Translations under genes and position numbers: made by a program | Part shown: one piece after another, positions 45,461 through 57,892 of the stretch | Numbering within the stretch: the stretch's first letter is position 1 | Layout: every line of letters starts with the position of its first letter | Notes under the pieces: generated by a model | The model's input: only the letters and a program-made list of their open reading frames with translations | Databases searched by the model: none | What the model was told of the DNA's origin: nothing | Origin: Bolinopsis microptera | Taxonomy: Eukaryota > Ctenophora > Tentaculata > Lobata > Bolinopsidae | Length of the DNA: 64,000 nucleotides | Direction of reading: 5' to 3' | NCBI RefSeq assembly: GCF_026151205.1 | Contig: NC_087074.1 | Location: 14,632,667 to 14,696,666, forward strand

Positions 45461-47638
45461 GCGAAAGCTATGTAGTCGATCAGACTTCAAGTTACGTGTT
45501 CTTATTAGGGTGAGAGGTTCTTTAGTAAGGCCGACTGATTAAATGAGGCTCTAAAATGAACGGGAATCTAGCAATAATAGCATGGAGAGTGGGGGAAATC
45601 AAAAAGCGGAATAAATAATCTAACTCTATAAGTTAACGATAAACTGGTACAGAAATCAAAAGTCCGAACAAGGAGTCTAGGAGTAGGAAATAGCTGTGAA
45701 CCAAACAAACAGAATGGCACCCGTGCATGATATATTAAAATATGTACCGTTCTAGGATGCCTCCGCAAACTTTTGCTCCTCTGTAAATGCACGTGTTAGT
45801 GCTGTAGCGAAAGCTATGTAGTTGATCAGACTTCAAGTTACGTGTTCTTATTAGGGTGAGAGGTTCTTTAGTAAGGCCGACTGATTAAATGAGGCTCTGA
45901 AATGAACAGGAATCTAGCAATAATAGCATGGAGAGTGGGGAAAATCAAAACGCGGAATAATAATCTAACTCTAAGTTAACGATAAACTGGTACAGAAATC
46001 AAAAGTCTAGGAGTAGGAAATAACTGTGAACCAAACAAACAGAATGGCACCCGTGCATGATATGTTAAAATATGTACCGTTCTAGGATGCCTCCGCAAAC
46101 TTTTGCTCCTCTGTAAATGCACGTGTTAGTGCTGTAGCGAAAGCTATGTAGTCGATCAGACTTCAAGTTACGTGTACTTATTAGGGTGAGAGGTTCTTTA
46201 GTAAGGCCGACTGATTAAATGAGGCTCTGAAATGAACGGGAATCTAGCAATAATAGCATGGAGAGTGGGGAAAATCAAAAAGCGGAATAAATAATCTAAC
46301 TCTAAGTTAATGATAAACTGGTACAGAAATCAAAAGTCCGAACACGGAGTTTAGGAGTAGGAAATAGCTGTGAACCTAACAAACAGAATGGCACCCGTGC
46401 ATGATATATTAAAATATGTACCGTAGGATGCCTCCGCAAACTTTTGCTCCTCTGTAAATGCACGTGTTAGTGCTGTAGCGAAAGCTATGTAGTTGATCAG
46501 ACTTAAAGTTACGTGTTCTTAAGAGGGTGAGAGGTTCTTTAGTAAGGCCGACTGATTAAATGAGGCTCTAAAATGAACGGGAATCTAGCATGGAGAGTGG
46601 GGAAATCAAAAAGCGGAATAATAATCTAACTCTAAGTTAACGATAAACTGGTACAGAAATCAAAAGTCCGAACACGGAGTCTAGGAGTAGGAAATAGCTG
46701 TGAACCAAACAAACAGAATGGCACCCGTGCATGATATATTAAAATATGTACCGTTCTAGGATGCCTCCACAAACTTTTGCTCCTCTGTAAATGCACGTGT
46801 TAGTACTGTAGCGAAAGCTATGTAGTCGATCAGACTTAAAGTTACGTGTTCTTATTAGGGTGAGAGGTTCTTTAGTAAGGCCGACTGATTAAATGAGGCT
46901 CTAAAATGAACGGGAATCTAGCAATAATAGCATGGAGAGTGGGGAAAATCAAAACGCGGAATAATAATCTAACTCTAAGTTAACGATAAACTGGTACAGA
47001 AATCAAAAGTCTAGGAGTAGGAAATAACTGTGAACCAAACAAACAGAATGGCACCCGTGCATGATATGTTAAAATATGTACCGTTCTAGGATGCCTCCGC
47101 AAACTTTTGCTCCTCTGTAAATGCACGTGTTAGTGCTGTAGCGAAAGCTATGTAGTCGATCAGACTTCAAGTTACGTGTACTTATTAGGGTGAGAGGTTC
47201 TTTAGTAAGGCCGACTGATTAAATGAGGCTCTAAAATGAACGGGAATCTAGCATGGAGAGTGGGGAAAATCAAAAAGCGGAATAATAATCTAACTCTAAG
47301 TTAACGATAAACTGGTACAGAAATCAAAAGTCCGAACACGGAGTCTAGGAGTAGGAAATAGCTGTGAACCAAACAAACAGAATGGCACCCGTGCATGATA
47401 TATTAAAATATGTACCGTTCTAGGATGCCTCCGCAAACTTTTGCTCCTCTGTAAATGCACGTGTTAGTGCTGTAGCGAAAGCTATGTAGTCGATCAGACT
47501 TCAAGTTACGTGTTCTTATTAGGGTGAGAGGTTCTTTAGTAAGGCCGACTGATTAAATGAGGCTCTAAAATGAACGGGAATCTAGCATGAAGACTGGGGA
47601 AAATCAAAAAGCGGAATAAATAATCTAACTCTAAGTTC
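45461..47638 (+). repeat. Satellite of ~330-346 bp units with a three-unit higher-order period
   Basis: Units start with GCGAAAGCTATGTAG at 45461, 45807, 46137, 46478, 46811, 47141 and 47475; the last is cut at about 47638. Units 2 and 5 share a deletion of CCGAACACGGAG (AAAAGTCTAGGAG) and AAATAACTGTG. Units 3 and 6 share CGTGTACTTATTAGG. Units 1, 4 and 7 lie about 1,017 and 997 bases apart and the other pairs 1,004. No coding capacity is present. Confidence 0.95.
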
Positions 47639-48200
47639 TCCACTACCTGAATATTGATCGGGAACAGGTTAGCCGCGTATGTGGAAAGAGTGAGTTAGAT
47701 TATAGGTAACAACGGGTAGTCTCAAGCTACCCGTCTTTGCACCGTAACTTAGCCATCTGATCTAGAAGAGGAAGGGAGGTTATCATCTACACATACTGTA
47801 TTAGGAAGTTAATCGTGTCCTATCTACAGATCTTACAGGGTGGCCCATAAGTGACTACCCACACGCAACCTCTTAATAACTCACGTAATTCATCTTCAAA
47901 TTGCACCAAAATTTCAGAGATTATAGATATGGGTCAAACTTAAATTTCCTGAAAGTTTCGTAAGCCACGCTCAATTACAGTGGGCGTGGCGTGACACTCC
48001 CTCTTTTTCACTATTGTCTTCATAAAATGAGAACGCTTTAAGCTAACAACTCAAAATTTTTTGCACACATTTGGCTTGATAATCGAAAACTTTTCCCAAA
48101 GTTTCAAGTTCATTGGTTAAAATATGGCTGAGTTATGACCATTTCAAAACTCATCGGATACGTGATCCGAGCACTCAGTCAGTGATTCGTCACTTGGTTA

Positions 48201-48625
48201 ATGGCCTGTTTGGCTCACATGCACCGCTTGATTGGTTGCAGCCTGCTTATGGGCCGGCCTATACAGCTGACTGCACCTAAAACGCTATCACACGAATTTA
48301 TGGTGGTGTCACCATTTCAGGGCTTGTTAGCCCTGCTAGTCACAGGTTCCTTACAATCAATAAAAAGGAATGAACCATCCATTGAATCATCGAACCGGGC
48401 CTACCGAATCACAAAGAAACACAAACTTTTGGACCGTGATTTCCAATCGAGGATAGATTTCGCCAACACATTCCTGTCCAAGCAGAATGTGGATCCCTAC
48501 TTTGAGGGCGAAATCTGGTACAGCGACAATGCCATATAAACGGATATGTCAACTCCCAGAATGCAATTCACTGGGGCTCTACTAGACCGGATGAAGTGGT
48601 GGAGAGAACGGCTTTTCCTGAAAAG
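48201..48625 (+). pseudogene. Mariner-like transposase remnant, left arm
   Basis: The 112-codon frame ends with RAYRITKKHKLLDRDFQSRI, DFANTFLSKQNVDPYFEGEI and WYSDNAI. After a shift at the TAA the sequence continues as NGYVNSQNAIHWGSTRPDEV. This matches the catalytic middle of Tc1/mariner-family transposases, where Asp lies in F/Y-S/T-D-E/N-A and is followed by N-G-x-V-N-x-Q-N. The N-terminal DNA-binding and C-terminal catalytic parts are missing, so it is inactive. Confidence 0.7.
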
Positions 48626-49523
48626 TCACGATCTGGTTTTATCCTAAAAATTTGTGTTTCCCTTTCTAGCAAAGTCATCATCGGTATCCAATCAAAGCCT
48701 AATGAACCTCATTAATACACGCTAACGCCTTACTCTTGATCAGATTGGGTGACGAGATCACTAATTGAGTGCAAATATCACTGACTGAGTGCTCGGATCA
48801 CATATCCGATGGATTTTAAAATGGTCATAACTCAGCCATATTTTAACCAATGAACTTGAAACTTTTGGAAAAGTTTTCAATTATCAAGCCAAATGTGTGC
48901 AAAAAATTTTGAGTTCTTAGCTTAAAGCGTTCTCATTTTATGAAGACAATAGTGAAAAAGAGGGAGTGTCACGCCACGCCCACTGTAATTGGGCGTGGCT
49001 TACGAAACTTTCAGGAAATCTAAGTTTGACCCATATCTATAATCTCTGAAATTTTGGTGCAATTTGGAGACGAATTACGTGAGTTATTAAGAGGTTGCGT
49101 GTGGGTAGTCACTTATGGGCCACCCCAGGATTTCCTGAAAGTTTCGTAAGCCACGCCCAATTACAGTGGGCGTGGCGTGACACTCCCTCTTTTTCACTAT
49201 TGTCTTCATAAAATGAGAACGCTTTAAGCTAAGAACTCAAAATTTTTTGCACACATTTGGCTTGATAATTGAAAACTTTTCCAAAAGTTTCAAGTTCATT
49301 GGTTAAAATATGGCTGAGTTATGACCATTTTAAAATCCATCGGATATGTTATCCGAGCACTCAGTCAGTGATATTTGCACTCAATTAGTGATCTCGTCAC
49401 CCAATCTGATCAAGAGTAAGGCATTAGCGTGTATTAATGAGGTTCATTAGGCTTTGATTGGATACCGATGATGACTTTGCTAGAAAGGGAAACACAAATT
49501 TTTAGGATAAAACCAGATCGTGA

Positions 49524-49948
49524 CTTTTCAGGAAAAGCCGTTCTCTCCACCACTTCATCCGGTCTAGTAGAGCCCCAGTGAATTGCATTCTGGGAGTTGA
49601 CATATCCGTTTATATGGCATTGTCGCTGTACCAGATTTCGCCCTCAAAGTAGGGATCCACATTCTGCTTGGACAGGAATGTGTTGGCGAAATCTATCCTC
49701 GATTGGAAATCACGGTCCAAAAGTTTGTGTTTCTTTGTGATTCGGTAGGCCCGGTTCGATGATTCAATGGATGGTTCATTCCTTTTTATTGATTGTAAGG
49801 AACCTGTGACTAGCAGGGCTAACAAGCCCTGAAATGGTGACACCACCATAAATTCGTGTGATAGCGTTTTAGGTGCAGTCAGCTGTATAGGCCGGCCCAT
49901 AAGCAGGCTGCAACCAATCAAGCGGTGCATGTGAGCCAAACAGGCCAT
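49524..49948 (-). pseudogene. Mariner-like transposase remnant, right arm
   Basis: This is the inverted copy of the frame at 48201-48625, with an identical 112-residue translation and the same stop and shift after WYSDNAI. It carries no independent information; its identity shows that the two arms are young or kept homogeneous. Confidence 0.7.
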
Positions 49949-50315
49949 TAACCAAGTGACGAATCACTGACTGAGTGCTCGGATCACGTATCCGATGAGT
50001 TTTGAAATGGTCATAACTTAGCCATATTTTAACCAATGAACTTGAAACTTTGGGAAAAGTTTTCAATTATCAAGCCAAATGTGTGCAAAAAATTTTGAGT
50101 TCTTAGCTTAAAGCGTTCTCATTTTATGAAGACAATAGTGAAAAAGAGGGAGTGTCACGCCACGCCCACTGTAATTGAGCGTGGCTTACGAAACTTTCAG
50201 GAAATTTAAGTTTGACCCATATCTATAATCTCTGAAATTTTGGTGCAATTTGGAGATGAATTACGTGAGTTATTAAGAGGTTGCGTGTGGGTAGTCACTT
50301 ATGGGCCACCCTGTA

Positions 50316-51240
50316 CCTTATTAAGAAGTTTATCGTATCCTGAAAAAAATACCTTATTAGGAAGTTTATCGTGTCCTAGAAACAGGCCATATAACAGAAT
50401 TATCACTTTCTCCTCCTCCCAATCCACAGTATTCCGGAGTTTCTGCAACGTCACTAAAACTGCAAAACATTGTAAGTTCATATGTAGATTCTATAAAAGG
50501 TTTGAATTAAAGCAGAGAGGTTAATAAGCACTTATCATATTTAGATTATAGTTCAGTCAGTTTTTTTTGAGACGCCTCCATGAACCACCACGGGGCGACC
50601 TGCCCAGTAGTAAGAGCTGCCCAGTAGTAAGAGCTGCAGGAAATCACAAAAGCAATGAGGAATGTTGAAATTAAATGACTTTTGTCATTTATGGGTGCTT
50701 GTATAATAATTTTACCGCAAGATTTTGATAATCTTTGTAATAAACTAGTGCAATGATTGGACAAGTCACAATCAACAATGATAAAAGTGTTTTATATAAA
50801 ATAACCTAAAGCGAGAATGTCGTTAGTTAACTATAAAATACAGTACCAAGCGATGTATTAAAGTAACACAATTATACTCGTTCTAATTGATATTAGCTTA
50901 CTTTGGTTCAACGAAAACCTACCTTTTATCTGCTTTCGTGAAATTTAAAAGTGATGTTAAAGTAACACGAGCCCTTTAAAGGTTGCAGGGGTTCCTTCTA
51001 TTATCGTTGATCAATTATGTACCAAGTACACTATGTAATACAGCAAAGTCGTCAGTCGATAACTGCTGTTAAAGCCATGAAAGTTCAAAGCGAGTGCAGA
51101 AACAAAAAATGGCGCGAAATCATAATGTTCAAGCCACACGTACAACGTATGATCTGCATTATGCTCCTTCATCAACTAATTCTAGTTTTAAACGATTTTG
51201 ACACGCTAAAATGCGCGCGTGGATTTGCGCGGCGCGTAGA
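50316..51240. other. AT-rich stretch, short duplications only
   Basis: TACCTTATTARGAAGTTTAT occurs twice (50314-50375), and a related TATTAGGAAGTTAATCG lies left of the palindrome at about 47797. CCCAGTAGTAAGAGCTG occurs twice at 50603-50637. No gene is supported. Confidence 0.45.
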
Positions 51241-51572
51241 AAAATTTTAAAGCTGTCGGATAGAGGTTAATAAATTTTTCTACTGTCAACACAGCCCAAG
51301 TTATTCATGTTTAAATATCAAAAAATGTCCGATTTTTTTGTATTATTTTTAACTAATTTCCTTTTCAAATCGCTGCCACATCAAAATTATTTTACGAAAG
51401 TACATTAAATTTTTACAGAAAGCAAGCTGAATCGTTTTAGAACTAAATTAAAAAAGAATTTAATATAAAAATGTTAAAACTTTAAAATTATCGATGGAAT
51501 AAATTGCCAACGTCCAAATATGTGTAAAATACGACGAAGGGAGGTCACAACACTGCGCGCAGGAGTGTTGTT
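51241..51572 (+). repeat. Dispersed ~330 bp repeat (partner at 43345-43665, inverse)
   Basis: It ends with the conserved CGACGAAGGGAGGTCACAAC and ACTGCGCGCAGGAGTG and begins near CTGTCGGATAGAGG. The AT-rich middle is much diverged between copies. Confidence 0.5.
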
Positions 51573-52060
51573 GGTGTATTTGATATGTCTTGTTTAAACA
51601 TTAGTTGCAAAAGTAAATGAAAAAGTGTCAAACAGTATATATACAATAAAGTAATTCAAGTGTTGCAATTGGCAGAGCACAATACAGAGGTAACGGAAAT
51701 TGTCCACTGCTACCAATATTATATATGAAATATCAACAATCAGATATATACACATATATAAACAGTCTAGATCTTAACTTGGAGCCACAAGGTCAAGGGT
51801 AATTTTTGAGTGTTTAGGGAATTTTTTATATTCTTAAAGGTTTGATTTTATATAGGGTCATTGCTATATTATGTGTATATTGTTTGAATAATTTTATTTA
51901 GATATATACACATCTACTCGGAGTGTTATAAAGTTGTTGTACTCTATAAGTGTATATTCACTTACAAGCATAACTGCTTGGCGTGATGAGGTACATCTTT
52001 GATTGGTCGAAGGTCTTTCAACAACACAGCATCATCACTTTCATAGTAGTCCCCGGCTTA
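51573..52060. other. AT-rich stretch, nothing recognised
   Basis: TATATACACA/TGTGTATAT words recur between 51700 and 51960, but no gene or RNA is supported. Confidence 0.4.
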
Positions 52061-52068
52061 TGACGGGT

Positions 52069-52410
52069 TCATAGCGGTATTATAGGGGCAGGGATGAGGT
52101 TATAAGAGACTTCTGATGGTGGTGTCTCATATTTGCTGTCCATTTTTTTCCCTCTGTACCCTCGTAGAGCTATGAGTGTGGTTCTTAACATAGCGAATCT
52201 TATTCTTGTCCTTACATGTCTTACCACATCGCAATACCTCTCTTTTCTTTTCCTGGCGATGAGGTCTGCCACTCTATTTAGAAACCGCTTACATTCTTTG
52301 GACATGCCTCCAGTTGTGAGAAATACGGCTGGGGTGAAAGTGGCCTTCTCTACGTTCAACACTCTCTCCAAGTACCCCTCCTCGTTATCTTTGTATACTT
52401 CTTGAAGAGT
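52069..52410 (-). pseudogene. C-terminal fragment of a retroelement polyprotein
   Basis: The frame reads EEGYLERVLNVEKATFTPAV, then FLTTGGMSKECKRFLNRVAD, LIARKRKERY and RTRIRFAMLRTTLIALRG. From memory of the family, this block (VEHGTFTPLVF, GGMGxECxxFxxRLA, RxxxxFxLLRSxLxxLRG) forms the C-terminal end of a reverse-transcriptase protein common in cnidarian and mollusc genomes. The fragment at 63215-63545 carries the RT core of what looks like the same family. No RT motifs survive here. Confidence 0.55.
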
Positions 52411-52510
52411 GATTTGCTAATGTGTCTCTGATGTTGTTGTGGGTCATTATCACACAACCCCTAGCTTACAGGTGAAAAGGTGGTCAACATTAGTTGCAAA
52501 TGAATAGTTA

Positions 52511-53505
52511 ATTCTTTTCAAGCTAGATTTAATCTATGTAATTTATTGTGATTATTATATATTTTGGTCTCAATTAGAGGTCTCGACTGTATAGCCTTAG
52601 GCAATGCCTTAGGACTAATAGGCATACCAGTACCCATCTGCCCTGATATGATGACTTGATGTGTGACCCCATCCTGCCAATTAACTAGCAATTACATTTT
52701 ATGTGGTAAGTACCAGGCCTTGATTATCTCTGAGAGCCTTGGATGTGCTACAAGCTTATAGATGCTCTAGTACAGCTTTTGCAGAGTGAGCAAAACCTGG
52801 TGGCTGGGCAGTGGCGTAACGTAACTTTTGTTCCGCCCCCCCCCCCCCCCCCCCCGCTGATTGAAATTTGCCGCCCCTATCTTTGCTCGGGTACTTTTTT
52901 TGGCTTTTTGCTGCCCTCTGAAGCAAAAATGGTACCCCAAATATTTGTTTCATGAAGAATTTTTTTCCTTATTTTTTACAGATACAAGAATTTATTTATA
53001 GTGGGGCAGGTGCCCTTTGAATGTCTTACTTTGAAGTTGTCGACGTTTTTTGTCGTGGTCACAGATCACAGAGTCTATATTTTGGTTCGTTGCCAGAAAC
53101 TGTAGCTGTTTGGCCCAAAAGCCATTATATCTATCTATATTCTATTCATTTAATATAGATAAATAAAAAACCACTGTGTTAGCTTGTTCCAATTTCCCCA
53201 TTGTTTTCAATGAATAATGTACTTGACCAATTACTGTATCACGAACAAGTTTTTTACCGAATAGATTCATGACACAATGTCTGAAGAGACCGAAGTAGTG
53301 TGTCTTACAAACCCCTTCAAACCAATTCAACCAGGAATTGTGAAAATGGAGCGCACAGATGACATTCAGGTGATGGTTTTTTAGGTTTTTAATTCCTAAT
53401 CAAATCAAGCTTTTTTGGGAACAATGATGAACTTATAACAATATCATCTGCACTGTGTGTTTAAGATTCATTGTGTTATTTAAAAATATTGTTCTCACTG
53501 AAACA
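52511..53505 (+). repeat. Segmental duplication, copy 2, with a ~150 bp insertion
   Basis: It matches 16935-17775. Relative to that copy there is an extra segment (about 52803-52955) beginning CAGTGGCGTAACGTAAC, followed by a run of 21 C (about 52837-52857), GCCGCCCC and a T-rich stretch to CATGAA. A 5' end resembling CAGTGGCGTA is typical of short hAT-like MITEs. The duplication runs into the first exon of the gene at 53277. Confidence 0.8.
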
Positions 53506-55990
53506 CCCGTTCATAATAGGCCCCATAATAAATTAATACAAGGTTTGGTGGTACAATCGGGAGGCCCGACATAGGGGGCCCGATTATCAAGGGTCAGATC
53601 ATATCACCAATTAGTGACGTATAATTAGTGATGTAACCATCAGTAGTGATGTGATCCATCAGTAGAATTTAATTCACCCAGAAATGGGCTAGATATAGGG
53701 TCAAGATCATGTCAATTCTGTAAATCACACTGTACAATCAGACTTCTATTATACCAGTCTCGTATATTACCAGTGTTTATCATTTAAGACCTATTTATAA
53801 AAGGTATTAATTGTTCTGACCTAATCCGGTCGCGGTTCACCAACTCCCCAAATATACTTTATATTAATTTGCGTAATTGAATAATTTTAACTTAAGGGTT
53901 TTTACTCTGCATGTTCCTAACCTTTTATGATTTTTTATCAAACCCCTGTCCCCTATATCATGTAAAGACTGTCCTCGGATATGTCTTACTACATTACAAA
54001 ATATTACCCACAACCAAAGTTATGACCAGCTCGTCTGTGTATGTATATTAGATATGAGTAAATTGAGCAGTAGTGAAAAGCTGCATTAAAATTTTTACTT
54101 GCACATGTGCAATATTTGCAATATGCATCGTTACTAGACCAAGCTTAAATTGTGCTATCATTCCAACCTCAATTTTCCTCCTTTCCTCCTTAAAATATTA
54201 CAAATTATTTGAGACTAAATTTCACCAGGTACTGTACACATTGAAGGGAGAGCCAGACATATCGGTAACCTGTGCTTTTATAATAACTCAATTTGTACAA
54301 TTATAGTAGTACTAGATAGTAATAAAATTGTAATAATGTAATATATATTATAATATATGTATTATAATATGTAATATGTACTCTTAGCAGCCAGCATATA
54401 TATTACAATATATAATACAGATGTACGTGAAATTTGAAGGATAGAATTTTAAAATTTGAAACATTGCGCATAGCTTCTAAACATGATAGTTACTTATAGA
54501 TGTCGAGTCCTTTATCAAAAAAACAAAAACTCAATCATATTCCTAATAATTGATCAAAGGTGTACCGTGACCTTTATTGAATAATTTATTCACCAATATC
54601 ACGAGGTTTTAATTGCAAGTACTACACAGTCCCCACCTCATCAAACTGCCGTTCTCATTGAGGTGTTCAACTACATTATTTTACCTTTATACGCATGTAC
54701 TCTACTACACTGTACTAATAACGTCAACTTAGACAGACTCTATTTCCCTTTCTCTTATTACCTGTGTCGTGATGTGTTATTATATATGTGTATATTATGT
54801 GTATATTTACCAGTTATAGAACAAAGGGAAATGAGAATTAATGATAATGACTTGATACATAGTTGAATCTAGACTATAATAGGATTGTGTATTATATTAA
54901 GAAACTGTTTATACCATTAAAATATTCAAAACCCCTAAAAGAAATCAAGTCATCCTAAAATGGTGATCAGTACAAATCAAGACAGCTAGAGTAAAAATGT
55001 ATGAAGGATTGTGTATAAAATTTATGAAGGATTGTGTATAAAATGGATTATTGGCATTATAATGTTCAACAATCTATTAGCTACATTAATAACGTTATAT
55101 CCCTTGCAGCCTGTAGGATACTAGGTTACATTATAGCTTGTTTGTAAACAAACTTCTGCTTTAGAGTTAAGATTCTCCCTACATTAGAAGCTTGTGTAGT
55201 TTACTACACAGGCTGCTTCGTTTTATCGTACCTAACAATTGTGATACTGATTGTTGGTTATTAATTGATAATATCTCAGATAATATCGTCATCAAAGAAC
55301 ACTAGCTCCAATAGCTCCAATACTGTCGGACCAAGTAGTAGTACTCACGTCTCCCCTACGGCTAACGGCTCAGCAACCAGTGAGTTCAATATAATGTGTT
55401 ACATTTAGATTATTAATACCTTATTATCTCCTAATTAGTTTCTAATTAGATCCTTATTGGTTTCGTAATTACTTGTTGTTAATATGGTATTGTTTAATTT
55501 CCTTATCTGAAATTGATAAGGATATATCATTTTATTTTGTACCATGCAACATTCAATAAACCGAATTGAAGCACATGTAAAACTTGAAAATGTCGTTGTA
55601 TGTACACTATCTTATTCTGCATGTCATGCCATTTTTTGCGAGTTTTTGTTCCAAGCAACTGCAAATATTTCTGTTTGTCACATATGATTGATAAGCAAGT
55701 AATACATATTATATATATTTAAATATTATTCAAGTATTGTAACAAATTATTGCCATTTTAATAACTCATAATTACTCATTTAATTGCTCCTCATGATATA
55801 TTTTACAAATGAGTTATAAGTTCACCGAACCTCTGAGCTCAAATTACAATTGATTTACAGGTTTAGCGACTGCTCTGAGTAATGCGCTAGCTCGGCGCAG
55901 CACCAGTCCTGCTGATGCTCCTGCTGCTGATTTGGACGAGCTGAGAATGTTGCGCACTTTGCTACAGCGCGCTACCGAAAAGAACAAGTT
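53277..55990 (+). CDS. Multi-exon gene of unknown function (three exons seen)
   Basis: Exon 1 (53277-53369) encodes 31 residues beginning MSEETEVVCLTNPFKPIQPG and ends at CAG|GTGATG in phase 0. Exon 2 (about 55282-55379) follows ATATCTCAG and is Ser/Thr/Asn-rich (SSSKNTSSNSSNTVGPSSST), ending ACCA|GTGAGT. Exon 3 (from 55862, after ATTGATTTACAG) continues in phase as SLATALSNALARRSTSPADA and a helical DELRMLRTLLQRATEKNK, with a donor-like AA|GTTGGT at about 55988. Phases agree across all three, which supports one gene. More exons may lie between or beyond. The introns are AT-rich; 54330-54430 holds TATAATATAT repeats. I do not recognise the protein. The disordered Ser-rich part plus a short helix would fit a nuclear or cytoskeletal adaptor, but this is a guess. 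Confidence 0.5.
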
Positions 55991-56980
55991 GGTCCATTTC
56001 ATAATTTGTTTACACTTCTGGTTCTGCTTTAATGTTTTGTGTCTTTTAAGAACGGAGACCCTTAAATATCATGTCCCTGAGTAACATGATATATACTATA
56101 TCATCAGCAGTTAGACAAACATTCAAACTAACTCATATATTAGAATTTGCCAGCAAATTGCACTCTGAGATTAATGATTCAAGTACGGAAGCACATTTGC
56201 ATTCCTAGAATGTTAAGTTGAGTAGAATAGGTAGACATGCAAGTAATCACACTGAATATAGGCCCCCCTATGTCGTCAATCAGTAGACAGTTGTACACTG
56301 TACTGCAGTGTAGGTAGCTCACTGTAAAATGTAATACTGTACATATTACATATTAGGCATGTGATCCTTACTATAAGCAATAATATGCACCCAGTGTGCC
56401 CTTGTCATTTTAGCTTTGTTCCATTACCTGCTATTATTACATGGGGAACACGTCCACACGTCCACAGCAACAGCGCTACATATACTAAATACTGATGAAT
56501 ATCAGTGACACTGCTAAAGTAACCCGTAATTAAAAACCATTGTTATAATATGGTTTATAAACGAATATAGATATTAGATATGCTCGATACACCATTTATC
56601 AATACATCAATTATAGTTATTAGTTAGAAAAACATTTTCATAGAAGAACAAAATTTCCATCAACAGTTACAAAAACATCTCTATTTTAAATTTCAACATT
56701 ATGATGTATGCTAAATGAGTGACAACATGCCCTGAAGGCTGGACTGAATCATCACCTCTTCTTCAGAAATATTGGTTCCCTTTCTGGACAATGTGTTCTG
56801 ATAATGGCCACATTAAACACAATTTAGTACAATTCTTATATTACGAACGATTAAGAGAGTAGTTTCCAGTGCTAGTGCTTGTATATGTAGTATTACGACT
56901 AGAGGTGAATACTGGATAATGGATGTTTGATCTGTAAACACTGATTTTGCACACTAATAACCGCGACCGGTAGTAACCAT
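55991..56980. other. AT-rich stretch, no supported exon
   Basis: No further exon, RNA or repeat could be supported, although introns of the gene at 53277 may extend here. Confidence 0.35.
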
Positions 56981-56983
56981 GCA

Positions 56984-56984
<1 letters not shown>

Positions 56985-57018
<34 letters not shown>
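56985..57018 (+). repeat. 34 bp G homopolymer
   Basis: An uninterrupted run of 34 G follows CATGCAC. It is strongly G-quadruplex-prone, and its length in the assembly is unreliable. Just downstream (57053-57085) GTATAGCTCAGTAACTGAGT resembles a tRNA D-arm, but no B-box or acceptor stem accompanies it. Confidence 0.9.
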
Positions 57019-57019
<1 letters not shown>

Positions 57020-57085
57020 GGCCAGGGGAAGTCAGTTTACATATATTGGCCTGTATAGCTCAGTAACTGAGTGCCCGATTGAGAT

Positions 57086-57890
57086 TATTCTTCTTGGTAT
57101 GACTTACTATCACGACTCATTCAGGGAATATATCAAAAGAAAGAATATTCATGAAAGTTCATTTCCGTATTGATTTGATAATCAGATCGAGTAAATTTGT
57201 ATTGAATTGTGTTTGGCCTAAAAATCAAATTTTCAAATTTTTGCGACAGAATCCTAGAATGAGTAGTTACAGTATACATTTTTAATGCTTTTGGACACGA
57301 AGGGAAACACACAACGTAAGGCTTGAAATCTTCGTAAAACTACATCATTAGAGCCTGTAAAAACATTTAACTTTAAGATAACCACTCTATCAAGTAAACT
57401 TAATACATTTAATCATCATAGTTTATTAACTCAAACGTAAAAATTGTAACAAAGGCAAAATTTAATCAGTCAAAATTCGTAGCATGTAAGTAATTATGGA
57501 TGGGGTACAACTCCACTCGAAAATTATAGTATACTATGGAACAAACTAAACACTTTAAATAGTAATATAAAGCTGATAAGCAGTGACTGGAACTACGTAT
57601 CAAACAAAAATGCACTAATCGGTCTTAAAACTGCTGTCTCCCATTACTGTACAGTATAAATTATACTATCCGTAAAGTTACAGGTTTCAAATATGAAACA
57701 CGGCGGTGGTATAATACCCAACTTATGTAAACTGACTTTTGCCCCCCTCCCCACCCCTAGAACTAAAAGTTTCTAAAATTTTATTTAAAGTAAGGTGTTC
57801 ATTGCTCAGCTTATATCTTTTAAAGGTCTCCGAAGAATCAAACATTGATTGTTCCTTGAGCTTGACAGTTGACTGGGCTGCTGTTGCTGC
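57086..57890. other. AT-rich stretch, no supported gene
   Basis: Nothing is recognised between the G run and the E-box minisatellite apart from a CCCCCCTCCCCACCCC tract at about 57742-57757. Confidence 0.4.
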
Positions 57891-57892
57891 AG

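Larger units (their letters stand above)
47836..50313. mobile_element. Long palindrome built from two inverted mariner-like elements
   Basis: The ends read CAGGGTGGCCCATAAGTGAC and its complement and are flanked by TA on both sides (47834-47835 and 50314-50315), as in Tc1/mariner elements. The arms 47836-49020 and 49129-50313 are each 1,185 bp and pair base for base without indels, with a few substitutions. The 108 bp spacer (49021-49128) carries one additional element end, GGGTAGTCACTTATGGGCCA in the inverted sense. Each arm itself begins and ends with inverted copies of the same ~330 bp terminal repeat. The structure looks like one element with long TIRs joined to an inverted copy lacking 108 bp. 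Confidence 0.9.

Noticed and set aside
45022-45792. Minus-strand ORFs across the RT fragment, the 61 bp array and the satellite
   Set aside because: They are antisense or repeat shadows; none is conserved between satellite units.
57053-57085. Second tRNA or SINE head
   Set aside because: Only the D-arm-like words are visible; no B-box or acceptor stem.
56979-57173. ORF starting with a poly-glycine run
   Set aside because: It is the 34 G homopolymer in translation; no supporting domain or splice signals.
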